Position numbers and translations under genes: made by a program
Shown: piece after piece, positions 1 through 5,655 of the stretch
Position numbering within the stretch: position 1 is the first letter of the stretch
Layout: the number at the start of each line of letters is the position of its first letter
NCBI GenBank assembly: GCA_946410375.1
Contig: CAMKAB010000049.1
Coordinates: 1 to 6,455 of the forward strand
Source: an uncultured Spirochaetaceae bacterium
GTDB taxonomy: Bacteria; Spirochaetota; Spirochaetia; Sphaerochaetales; Sphaerochaetaceae
DNA: 6,455 nucleotides
Reading direction: 5' to 3'
Notes under the pieces: model-generated
Database searches by the model: none
The model's input: the letters and a program-made list of their open reading frames with translations, nothing else
What the model was told of the DNA's origin: nothing

Positions 1-697
1 GAGTTGAGAGCGCACCGAGAGTTACTCCCTGATACAGAGTCACATGCTCGCCGATAACCGTTGTCTCCCCTATCACAACCCCTGTTCCGTGGTCGATAAA
101 AAAATACTTTCCGATTTCCGCTCCCGGATGAATATCTATCCCTGTAAGCGAATGGGCGTACTCAGTCATAAGCCTCGGCAACACAGGCACATTCAAGAGG
201 TATAATTCATGGGCGATACGGCTCACCGTAGACGCCATAAGACCGGGATAAGACAGGATTATTTCTTCATAGCTCTCGGCAGCCGGATCTCCGTTAAACG
301 CCGCTATCACGTCCGATTCAACACACTCCCTGATCCGCGAAAGTTTAGCAAAGAATTTTTTTGTTAAAGTCATGCTTCTGCACGCGCGCTCGGTCTCGTT
401 TTTTTCCACGAAACCTTTCTTGAACCCCAATGCAAGATATATTTCCTTGTTCAGGTGGTACATGATGTCTTCAATCAAAATGGAATAAAAAGTATCCGCA
501 TTATAAACCTTATATTTCTTATCTCTGAAAAACCCCGGATACACAACCTGTAAAAGCTTGTCCACAAGAGAATTAACCTCGTTCTTATCCGGTTTGTTGA
601 AAATATTGTCCGTGTTTATAACAAGATCCCTCTTGTAATCCTCCAAAACACCGGAAACTATTCCGTCTATTTCCTCTCTGTTAAAACATTCGTTCAT
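1..697 (-). CDS. cysE: Serine O-acetyltransferase (CysE/EpsC type), 3' end beyond the window
   Basis: Transfers acetyl from acetyl-CoA to L-serine, giving O-acetylserine for cysteine synthesis in the cytoplasm. The first 232 residues are present. The left-handed beta-helix (hexapeptide) domain begins near residue 186 with GIDIHPGAEIG, followed by DHGTG, VVIGETTVIG and LYQGVTLGALS. In E. coli CysE the catalytic pair is Asp143 and His158; the equivalents here are Asp188 and His203, with the same 15-residue spacing. The alpha-helical N-terminal part is about 45 residues longer than in E. coli, as in the long SAT class seen in many anaerobes. The ATG at 697 follows a purine-rich ribosome site (AAAGGAACGGAAAG). 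The remaining beta-helix coils and C-terminal tail lie outside the window. It sits 91 nt downstream of the aldo/keto reductase gene with no clear terminator between them, so it may be co-transcribed. No cysK is visible. The family call is firm; the exact subclass is inferred. Confidence 0.95.
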   Translation of the reverse strand, partial: MNECFNREEIDGIVSGVLEDYKRDLVINTDNIFNKPDKNEVNSLVDKLLQVVYPGFFRDKKYKVYNADTFYSILIEDIMYHLNKEIYLALGFKKGFVEKNETERACRSMTLTKKFFAKLSRIRECVESDVIAAFNGDPAAESYEEIILSYPGLMASTVSRIAHELYLLNVPVLPRLMTEYAHSLTGIDIHPGAEIGKYFFIDHGTGVVIGETTVIGEHVTLYQGVTLGALST

Positions 698-788
698 AAC
701 GCTTTCCGTTCCTTTTTTCTTTGCAAATGAGAGCATTTCAAACCCGCAAAACCGAACCCATCGCGGTAAAAAACAAGCTGGCCCGCTC

Positions 789-1976
789 TCACTTTTTCTT
801 TTTTTCAAACTCTGCGGCAACCTCTTCCAGCAAGCTTCTTATTCCGAGATGCTGCGGACAGATTTTTTCGCATTTCCCGCATTTAATGCAATCCGAAGCC
901 TTTCCGTGAGCCTTTGTTAAAACATTCTCGTAGTAATAATCCTGATTCCAGCTGTTAAACAGCTTTTTCTTATTGAAACATGAGAAAAGCTCGGGTATCT
1001 GTATATCTTTCGGACAATGATTATCCCGTACGCAATAGTGGCAAAGCGTACACGGAATCTTATCCAGCTTATTGAAGGCATCCGCAACTTCATGAATCAT
1101 AGCTCGTTCTTCATCATCCAAAGGCTTGAAATTCTCCATAAAGCCGAGATTATCCTGCATTTGTTCAAAAGAACTCATCCCCGATAAAATCATAAAATTA
1201 TTATCGTAACTTGCCGCAAAGCGAATCGCGTAACTCGCGTTGCTGAAACGGGTTCCTCTCTTTTTTTGAAAATCGTCCATTATCTTTTGAGGACCTTCCG
1301 GCAGATTCACCAGGTTTCCTCCCTTCACAGGCTCCATAACTATTGAAGGTTTATTATGCTTCCTGCACACTTCATACACACGCAACGCTTCCACCGCAGT
1401 ATCATGCAGATCCGCATAATTAAACTGAATCTGAACCGCCTCTATTTCGGGATATTCGGTTAAAATCCTGTCTAAAACTTCGGGACTGTCGTGAAAGGAA
1501 ATGCCGAAATGCTTGATTTTACCCTCTTTTTTCAACTCCAAAGCGGTCTCATAAGCCTTGCATTTCTTGTACTTCTCAAAAATGGAAGCATCCTGAGCGT
1601 GCATCAGATAAAAATCAAAATAAGTCACACCGCAACACTCCAATTGCGACTCAAAAAGAGGACGGATTTCCTCCTGCGAGTTGAAAAAGAATGTTGAAAG
1701 CTTATTCGTAAGAACGAACTTTTCTCTCGGGTAACGCTTTGCAACGCATTCTTTAAAAGCCTGTTCGCTTAACCCGTTAAGATAACCGTGAGCGGTGTCG
1801 AAGTAGTTAAATCCGGCGTCCACAAAGGCGTCAACCATTTTGCACACCTCGGAAATATTCACCTTTTCCTGCGAAGCGCCGTTTTCCGATAAAGCGTCTT
1901 TCCCTGCCGTTTCGGTTTTTATCATTGGCAAGCGCATAAGGCCGAACCCGAAATTCTTCTTAATCTCGCTAAACAT
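789..1976 (-). CDS. Aldo/keto reductase with C-terminal double 4Fe-4S ferredoxin tail
   Basis: A 395-residue oxidoreductase of the AKR superfamily. The N-terminal TIM barrel shows GFGLMRLPM near residue 10 and the usual tetrad: Asp60 and Tyr65 (FDTAHGY), Lys92 (LTNKLS) and His126 (FYLMHA). GISFHDS and QIQFNYAD follow, as in the YghZ/predicted-reductase branch. The tail after residue about 305 has two cysteine clusters. The first is Cys309/312/315/321 with an unusual five-residue last gap; the second is a standard CxxCxxCxxxCP at 363/366/369/373. This suggests electron exchange with ferredoxin-like partners in an anaerobe; the substrate cannot be told. The barrel normally binds NADPH. I chose the ATG at 1976 because the strong AAGGGGG ribosome site is 7 nt upstream of it; the ATG at 1982 would leave almost no spacing. 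The gene ends in a poly-lysine stretch. It lies 62 nt after the kinase gene and may have its own promoter. Confidence 0.93.
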   Translation of the reverse strand: MFSEIKKNFGFGLMRLPMIKTETAGKDALSENGASQEKVNISEVCKMVDAFVDAGFNYFDTAHGYLNGLSEQAFKECVAKRYPREKFVLTNKLSTFFFNSQEEIRPLFESQLECCGVTYFDFYLMHAQDASIFEKYKKCKAYETALELKKEGKIKHFGISFHDSPEVLDRILTEYPEIEAVQIQFNYADLHDTAVEALRVYEVCRKHNKPSIVMEPVKGGNLVNLPEGPQKIMDDFQKKRGTRFSNASYAIRFAASYDNNFMILSGMSSFEQMQDNLGFMENFKPLDDEERAMIHEVADAFNKLDKIPCTLCHYCVRDNHCPKDIQIPELFSCFNKKKLFNSWNQDYYYENVLTKAHGKASDCIKCGKCEKICPQHLGIRSLLEEVAAEFEKKKK

Positions 1977-1995
1977 AACCATTCCCCCTTCTTTT

Positions 1996-2023
1996 ATTGT
2001 ATGAAATACGGCTCATTTATCAA
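1996..2023 (-). promoter_or_regulatory. Candidate sigma-70 promoter for the aldo/keto reductase gene
   Basis: On the minus strand a TTGATA (2018-2023) is followed after 16 nt by TACAAT (1996-2001). Transcription would start near 1989, leaving a very short leader that still includes the AAGGGGG ribosome site at 1982-1988. The match is good but the leader is tight, so read-through from the kinase gene is an equally good explanation. Confidence 0.4.
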
Positions 2024-2038
2024 TCACCCATCCGACGC

Positions 2039-2659
2039 TCATGACCGCAAATTTCCACTGAAATCATTATTTTGAATAATATAATCGCATTTTTCTTCAA
2101 TCCTGAACACTTTAAAATAATGTTCTTCCATCGGAATCCACATTTTTCCGAATGTCCGGAGTCCTTCCTCCCCGTTTCTCTTTCTTATTCGCTCTTCCCG
2201 AACTCTCTTATCCGCTGTAAGAAACACTGTTTTATCATAATATGACGATAAATAAGGATGAACGCAGTACGCACCCTCAATAATCGCAAACGAACCTATT
2301 TTATCCTTAATTTTCCGCGAGAAAACGCCGGTTTTACAGTTGTATTCGCTATACGCAATACTATTCGAGCCCGCTCGGAGCTTCTGCAAAACCTCTGCTT
2401 CAAAGCGTTTCAAATCAATATTACCCGCAGGTATATGTCTCCAGTCGTCCCGCCTTTCATCAAAAGGGAGAAAAAAATCATCTATGGAGAAAACAGCAGG
2501 TCCGTATTCTCCGAAAAGAGCGGAAAGCGAGCGGGCGAAAGTTGTCTTTCCCGATGCGCACCTGCCGTCAATCGCAAGAATAAAACGTTTTGAGCTCTCT
2601 TCCAGAATTTTGCGCAGTTCGCATGTCAGCTCATCTCCGGTTATCAATTTTTCTGTCAT
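2039..2659 (-). CDS. Uridine-kinase-like P-loop nucleoside/sugar kinase
   Basis: A 206-residue cytoplasmic kinase of the uridine kinase/phosphoribulokinase fold. The Walker A motif is DGRCASGKTT at residues 31-40 (Lys38, Thr39). SIDDFF at 58-63 matches the acidic pair after strand 2 of uridine kinases, IIEGAY at 126-131 follows, and an arginine-rich stretch (Arg152, 154, 157, 159, 161) fits the mobile lid. It ends with WIPMEEHYF near 174-182, typical of short clostridial-type proteins annotated as uridine kinase. The true substrate is not proven. The frame stays open to an ATG at 2755, which would add 32 residues, but I prefer the ATG at 2659: it has a GGAG site 4-5 nt upstream, and the kinase fold begins soon after it. 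The upstream extension has no recognisable motif and starts beside the intergenic repeat array. The aldo/keto reductase gene follows after 62 nt. Confidence 0.85.
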   Translation of the reverse strand: MTEKLITGDELTCELRKILEESSKRFILAIDGRCASGKTTFARSLSALFGEYGPAVFSIDDFFLPFDERRDDWRHIPAGNIDLKRFEAEVLQKLRAGSNSIAYSEYNCKTGVFSRKIKDKIGSFAIIEGAYCVHPYLSSYYDKTVFLTADKRVREERIRKRNGEEGLRTFGKMWIPMEEHYFKVFRIEEKCDYIIQNNDFSGNLRS

Positions 2660-2763
2660 AAAACTCCGATTTGAATGAATATTTTGAGCCATATTAAGCC
2701 TGCTACGCTGTGCAAACGCACCGATTGCCGCGCCGAATCCATCGGTAATATTCATATTTCACC

Positions 2764-2826
2764 GCGGAAAAACCCACGCGAGCCATGCGCAACCGCGCAA
2801 TCCGCTATCAGGCGCAGCAACCTCCA
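2764..2826. repeat. Intergenic 50-bp repeat, copy 1 with A-tract flank
   Basis: The core is 2777-2826, beginning CGCGAGCCATGCGC and ending GCAGCAACCTCCA. It contains a small perfect stem TGCGC/GCGCA around an AACC loop. The left flank GCGG plus five A (2764-2772) also recurs beside the other copies. It lies just upstream of the longer possible start of the kinase gene (ATG 2755). Confidence 0.85.
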
Positions 2827-2877
2827 AAGCCTCCGAGGGCTCTCGAACAGGCCAAAAAGCCTCCGTCGTTAGGCGTA

Positions 2878-2945
2878 GCGGTGCAAAAAAACCTTCGCGA
2901 GCCATGCGCAACCGCGCAATCCGCTATCAGGCGCAGCAACCTCCA
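2878..2945. repeat. Intergenic 50-bp repeat, copy 2 with A-tract flank
   Basis: The core at 2896-2945 is identical to copy 1 over all 50 bp, and a GCGG plus seven-A flank begins at 2878. The offset from copy 1 is 119 bp, not a multiple of three. The repeat is therefore read in different frames, which argues against any coding role. The 51 bp between copies 1 and 2 are not repeated elsewhere in the window. Confidence 0.85.
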
Positions 2946-2965
2946 GATCTCCACCGTCTGCCACA

Positions 2966-3013
2966 GCGGCACACAAAAAACCCCCGCGAGCCATGCGCAA
3001 CCGCGCAATCCGC
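2966..3013. repeat. Intergenic repeat, copy 3, short form ending at dtd
   Basis: This copy keeps the first 29 bp of the core (2985-3013, through AATCCGC) with a GCGG plus six-A flank from 2966. It is cut off 8 nt before the dtd stop codon. On the minus strand the order is dtd stop, GC-rich stem (TGCGC/GCGCA), then a T6 run 18 nt later. It could act as a weak transcript end for the aminotransferase-dtd operon, but the gap between stem and T-run is longer than in a normal intrinsic terminator. Confidence 0.75.
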
Positions 3014-3021
3014 AGACCGAC

Positions 3022-3477
3022 TTACTTTCCGAAAAGCTCCTCGGAATCCAGAATCACGGTAAACGGACCGTCGTTCAGCAAAGACACTTGCATATGAGCC
3101 CCGAACACCCCTGTTCCCACGTGACCCGCATATTCCTCCGCTTTTTTCACAATGTAGTTATACATCTCCTCCGCCATATCAGGACGACCGGCATTCGAAA
3201 AACCCGGTCTGTTTCCGCTCTTGCAATCCGCATAAAGCGTAAATTGTGAAACAATCAGAAGCTCCCCTTTCACATCCGAAAGAGAAAGATTCGTTTTTCC
3301 GTTCTCATCCGAAAAAATACGAAGAGAACAGAGCTTTTTCACCATCTTATCTGCAATTTCCCTTGTGTCCGTGCCTGAAATTCCCGCCAGCACCAAAAGC
3401 CCGCGCTCAATGCTCCCCGTGAGCTTTCCATCCACGCTCACCGACGCATTTTTAACAACCTGAACCACAAACCTCAT
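3022..3477 (-). CDS. dtd: D-aminoacyl-tRNA deacylase (DTD)
   Basis: Hydrolyses D-aminoacyl-tRNAs and glycyl-tRNA(Ala), recycling tRNA and keeping D-amino acids out of proteins. At 151 residues it is full length for the DTD1 family. It begins MRFVVQVVKNASVSVDG and carries both family signatures: SQFTLYAD at residues 77-84, and NDGPFT at 135-140, which holds the Gly-cis-Pro pair (Gly137-Pro138) that lines the partner subunit's active site in the homodimer. GNRPGFSNA (88-96) and GVFGAHM (123-129) also fit. The ATG lies 3 nt after the aminotransferase stop codon. Its ribosome site (AAAGGGTG) sits in the last codons of that gene, so translation is probably coupled. DTD removes the D-residue by RNA-based catalysis without a side-chain nucleophile, consistent with no conserved catalytic acid or base visible here. 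The identification is firm. Confidence 0.97.
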   Translation of the reverse strand: MRFVVQVVKNASVSVDGKLTGSIERGLLVLAGISGTDTREIADKMVKKLCSLRIFSDENGKTNLSLSDVKGELLIVSQFTLYADCKSGNRPGFSNAGRPDMAEEMYNYIVKKAEEYAGHVGTGVFGAHMQVSLLNDGPFTVILDSEELFGK

Positions 3478-3480
3478 ACA

Positions 3481-4776
3481 TCACCCTTTGCAAACATCTT
3501 CTGCCGCTTGATAAACGGTGGAAACCAAAGATTCTATCTTATCAGCGTCCACACTAGAGAACGCAAGTCTGAGCACATGCTCTCCGACGCAGATCGAACC
3601 CGTTTCATAGACGTTAAGCAAATGTTGTCTGAGCGTTTCAGCAGGACACGCGGTATGAAAACTCATAAAATATCCGCTGTTAAACGGATACGGAGTCAAA
3701 TTCGCATTATCCTTATAACGGGAAAGCGTATCCTTGAGAATTTTATACCGTTCCCCGATTTTCTTAACACCGGCTTTTTTCTCTTCGACATAGGTCGGGC
3801 CTTGCATCGCTCTAAGCAGAATGCTCTGCGCAGGAGTCGAGCAATTGGAAAAGCTGCCCCTTACCGAACCGAGAGTTTTCTTTGTAAGCGCGTTTAAAGC
3901 CTCTTCCGTTGCATCCTTAAAGCCGTAAGTGAGGAATGCAATTCTGAAACCCCATGCCATTTCTTCCTTCGTTGCGCCGTCGCACTTAATTGCGAGAAGA
4001 TTAGGACTTGCATCACAAAGAGTTGCAAACAGACTTTCCCTGTTCACATCATCTTCAAAAAACAAACCGAAATATGCGTCATCGGAAAAAACAACCAATT
4101 TCTTTCCGCTTTCCGCAATATCGGTGAGCGCAGCGCATATCGCCTTTGCTTCCGTCTGCGTCGGCGTATAACCCGTAGGATTATTCGGGAAATTCAAAAT
4201 AACGAGGACCTTGTCCTTTTTCACGCTCAAAACGGCGTTTTTCAATCCCTCAACGTTAAAATTCCCACCTGGAGTGAACATATCAAACAGAACTTTTTTC
4301 GCTTCCCTCTGTTCATCAATAATGAGGTTGTAGTTTTCCCAGTATAAATCGGGAAGAACAACGCTGTCTCCCTTGTCTGCAAAAAGAGAAAAAGCCAAAC
4401 TGAGCGCACTCGTAAGCCCTCCGCACACAATAGGAAGGGTTGTCTTTTTTCCCCGAAGAGTAGGGTTCTTCTCACGCATTTCCTCCGCCCATAATTCGCG
4501 AAGACGCGCGTTTCCTCCCATCGGAGAATACGCAAAAATCTCCGCAGGACTTAATTCTTCTGAAAACAACGATTTAACAGAAGGCATATACATTGAAACC
4601 CCTCCCTCGAGAGCAGTTCCGATTGTTGCATTATATCTCTTGGCTTTTTGCTTCGCTTCCGCGCTTTGAAGCACTATGCCGTTAGGAACATACATTCTTT
4701 TACCGTAATCAGATAACATTTCGTACACATTCGTTCCGGTTAAGGCCTTATTCAATTCCATAGCCAATTCATTCAT
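3481..4776 (-). CDS. PLP-dependent aminotransferase, class I/II
   Basis: A 431-residue fold-type I aminotransferase, cytoplasmic. All key positions are visible: NFPNNPTG (195-202) with the cofactor-contacting Asn199; SDDAY (231-235), where Asp232 and Tyr235 match the pair that binds the pyridine nitrogen and O3'; DGATKE (266-271) with Lys270 as the Schiff-base lysine; Arg278 in WGFR for the phosphate; and Arg403 in LRLAFSS, equivalent to the carboxylate-binding Arg386 of aspartate aminotransferase. The aromatic YWENY (145-149) probably stacks on the cofactor. Amino acid specificity cannot be read from the sequence. The start at 4776 has a clean AAGGAG 8 nt upstream (4785-4790). It is the first gene of a tight two-gene operon with dtd, so a role in amino acid turnover, perhaps including D-amino acids, is possible but only an inference from position. 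No T-box or riboswitch is evident in its short leader. Confidence 0.93.
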   Translation of the reverse strand: MNELAMELNKALTGTNVYEMLSDYGKRMYVPNGIVLQSAEAKQKAKRYNATIGTALEGGVSMYMPSVKSLFSEELSPAEIFAYSPMGGNARLRELWAEEMREKNPTLRGKKTTLPIVCGGLTSALSLAFSLFADKGDSVVLPDLYWENYNLIIDEQREAKKVLFDMFTPGGNFNVEGLKNAVLSVKKDKVLVILNFPNNPTGYTPTQTEAKAICAALTDIAESGKKLVVFSDDAYFGLFFEDDVNRESLFATLCDASPNLLAIKCDGATKEEMAWGFRIAFLTYGFKDATEEALNALTKKTLGSVRGSFSNCSTPAQSILLRAMQGPTYVEEKKAGVKKIGERYKILKDTLSRYKDNANLTPYPFNSGYFMSFHTACPAETLRQHLLNVYETGSICVGEHVLRLAFSSVDADKIESLVSTVYQAAEDVCKG

Positions 4777-4784
4777 TTTCGCTT

Positions 4785-4790
4785 CTCCTT
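4785..4790 (-). promoter_or_regulatory. Ribosome binding site of the aminotransferase gene
   Basis: AAGGAG on the minus strand, 8 nt before the ATG at 4776. It fixes the start of the long aminotransferase frame. Confidence 0.8.
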
Positions 4791-4806
4791 GTATTTCAAT
4801 TAACGT

Positions 4807-4834
4807 ATTATCAACTCTATTTCAACTGTTTCAA
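4807..4834 (-). promoter_or_regulatory. Probable sigma-70 promoter of the aminotransferase-dtd operon
   Basis: On the minus strand TTGAAA (4829-4834) is followed after 16 nt by GATAAT (4807-4812). Transcription would begin near 4800, giving a leader of about 24 nt that includes the AAGGAG site. The -35 hexamer belongs to a 9-bp tandem repeat, so two further TTGAAA hexamers lie 9 bp to either side (4820-4825 and 4838-4843). Only the middle one has the right spacing. Confidence 0.55.
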
Positions 4835-4846
4835 GTGTTTCAACTG
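4820..4846. repeat. Three tandem 9-bp units overlapping the operon promoter
   Basis: The plus strand reads TTTCAACTG, TTTCAAGTG, TTTCAACTG (4820-4828, 4829-4837, 4838-4846), then a partial TTTAAACAA. The outer two units are identical and the middle one differs by one base. Each unit carries TTTCAA, which is TTGAAA on the minus strand. Confidence 0.85.
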
Positions 4847-4855
4847 TTTAAACAA

Positions 4856-5083
4856 CAACGCAGATCCCGAATAACTCCGTACGCAATACCGAAGGGATGT
4901 TTCCGTCCGTATCGGCGCCTCTCCATATCGATGTTTACGTAAACCGCCCATCCTGTTATTCAAAGCGGTTTTCCGAAAATCTTCCCCTGCTTTTTGTTTT
5001 TTAATGATTTTAATGTTATTATTTTACGTAGGCAATAATTAGAAAAAAAATTTTTAACAGACACGATGTTGCTTCTCCGGTAA
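4856..5083. other. Non-coding part of the divergent regulatory region
   Basis: I find no convincing gene here on either strand. Visible items are a perfect 12-bp palindrome GTTTACGTAAAC (4933-4944), a second TTTACGTA at 5023-5030, and an A+T-rich stretch (about 4990-5055) just upstream of the plus-strand promoter that could act as an UP-type element. Confidence 0.6.
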
Positions 5084-5112
5084 TTGACAAAGTGTTTTTT
5101 GATGAATAAAAT
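5084..5112 (+). promoter_or_regulatory. Strong sigma-70 promoter pointing toward tRNA-Leu
   Basis: A perfect TTGACA (5084-5089) is followed after exactly 17 nt by TAAAAT (5107-5112), with an A+T-rich upstream region. Transcription would start near 5119, about 173 nt before the tRNA. The long leader is unusual for a single tRNA gene; it could be processed, or a separate small RNA could lie between. Confidence 0.7.
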
Positions 5113-5121
5113 ACAATACAA

Positions 5122-5138
5122 CTGAGAACGGTGTTCAG
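5122..5138. promoter_or_regulatory. Imperfect dyad at the predicted transcription start (operator candidate)
   Basis: CTGAGAAC, one central base (5130), then GTGTTCAG. Six of eight half-site positions are symmetric. It lies just downstream of the predicted start, where a repressor could block the promoter. No regulator gene is present to pair it with. Confidence 0.25.
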
Positions 5139-5143
5139 ACGCA

Positions 5144-5165
5144 GTTTAAACGGCGTTTAAACGGT
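5144..5165. repeat. Tandem GTTTAAACGG boxes, 11-bp period
   Basis: GTTTAAACGGC (5144-5154) is followed directly by GTTTAAACGGT (5155-5165). Each contains the palindrome GTTTAAAC, so two symmetric sites lie one helical turn apart on the same face of DNA. A third GTTTAAAC is at 4846-4853, next to the operon promoter on the other side of this region. The arrangement suggests protein binding sites, but the binding protein is unknown. Confidence 0.6.
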
Positions 5166-5291
5166 TTTGTTTAATTTTAAGGTCGGTTTCTGAAAATCTT
5201 CAAAACCCGTCCGAAAAAACACCTGAGAATAACGCTTACGATTTGATGGTGTCCTTGAAACTCTTTCTCGGCGAATGTTTCAAACAGTCCT

Positions 5292-5375
5292 GCCCGGATG
5301 GCGGAATTGGTAGACGCGCTTGGTTCAGGTCCAAGTTCCAGCAATGGTGTGTGAGTTCGAGTCTCGTTCCGGGCA
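5292..5375 (+). tRNA. tRNA-Leu, anticodon CAG
   Basis: An 84-nt class II tRNA that decodes CUG. The acceptor arms 5292-5298 and 5368-5374 pair perfectly over 7 bp. The D stem is GCG/CGC (5301-5303, 5315-5317) with an AATTGGTAGA-type loop. The anticodon stem CTTGG/CCAAG encloses loop TTCAGGT, placing CAG at 5326-5328, with G37 next to it. The long variable arm (5336-5350) folds as CCA-GCAA-TGG. The T loop is TTCGAGT (5356-5362) on a stem with two wobble pairs. The discriminator is A, as expected for leucine. The 3' CCA is not encoded and would be added by the CCA-adding enzyme. Confidence 0.96.
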
Positions 5376-5376
5376 A

Positions 5377-5387
5377 TTTCTTTTTTT
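5377..5387 (+). terminator. T-rich transcript end after tRNA-Leu (candidate)
   Basis: TTTC followed by seven T begins two bases after the tRNA 3' end. The paired acceptor and T arms could serve as the upstream hairpin, as at other single tRNA genes. There is no separate dedicated stem. Confidence 0.4.
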
Positions 5388-5420
5388 CATCAAACATAAA
5401 TCTTTACGTCTGTCGCCTCT

Positions 5421-5503
5421 GTGTTCTTTTGTCACAAACATCGCATTTTCAGTTTCCACAACTTCACAACGTTATAAGCACAGCGCGAGTTTACGGACGG
5501 CTT
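5421..5503. repeat. Intergenic duplication downstream of tRNA-Leu, copy A
   Basis: Starts GTGTTCTTTTGTCACAAAC and ends GTTTACGGACGGCTT. The last 39 bp (5465-5503) are identical to copy B. The first part matches with scattered substitutions, and about 11 extra bases lie around 5452-5464. The insertion is not a multiple of three, so no frame is preserved and a coding origin is unlikely. Confidence 0.85.
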
Positions 5504-5537
5504 ATCGCAAAAATATAACTACAGCGTAAAAGAGTTT

Positions 5538-5609
5538 GTGCTCTTTTGTCGCAAACCTCGCATTTTCAATCACAACGTTATAAGCACAGCGCGAGTTTAC
5601 GGACGGCTT
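5538..5609. repeat. Intergenic duplication downstream of tRNA-Leu, copy B
   Basis: A direct repeat of copy A, starting GTGCTCTTTTGTCGCAAAC. The 39 bp from 5571 to 5609 are identical to 5465-5503. The first part is diverged and lacks the extra bases seen in copy A. The two copies are separated by 34 bp of unrelated sequence. Confidence 0.85.
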
Positions 5610-5616
5610 GCCAACA

Positions 5617-5655
5617 CAAAATAAAAGGAGGCTGCCTTGTCCGTGGGCAACCTCC
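5617..5655 (-). terminator. Rho-independent terminator for the leftward surface-protein gene
   Basis: On the minus strand GGAGGTTGCC (5646-5655) pairs with GGCAGCCTCC (5627-5636) around a 9-nt loop, then TTTTATTTTGTGTT follows. One pair is U-G in the minus-strand RNA but would be a C-A mismatch in the plus-strand RNA, so the stem fits only the minus-strand transcript. It lies about 133 nt past the stop codon at 5789. Confidence 0.85.

Noticed and set aside
698..788. Terminator or promoter between the aldo/keto reductase and serine acetyltransferase genes
   Set aside because: There is a T6 run on the minus strand, but only 3-4 bp stems precede it, and no hexamer pair has acceptable spacing.
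2764..3013. CRISPR-like array
   Set aside because: There are only three copies, the last one truncated. Spacers are unequal (51 and 20 bp between extended units), the repeat is 50 bp with a small internal stem, and no cas genes are present.
2785..3249. Open frames across the repeat array (plus strand 2785-3249 and minus strand 2808-3008)
   Set aside because: The repeat copies are read in different frames because the offsets (119, 89) are not multiples of three. The plus-strand frame also runs antisense into dtd, and the minus-strand frame needs a TTG start. The apparent peptide repeats come from the DNA repeat.
4777..4806. T-box or amino acid riboswitch ahead of the aminotransferase
   Set aside because: The predicted leader is only about 24 nt, with no specifier stem, T-box sequence or antiterminator.
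5292..5375. tRNA-Leu as an integration site (attL) for a prophage or island
   Set aside because: I found no second copy of the tRNA 3' end in the window and no integrase. The tail-like protein to the right has its own terminator and may simply be a surface protein.
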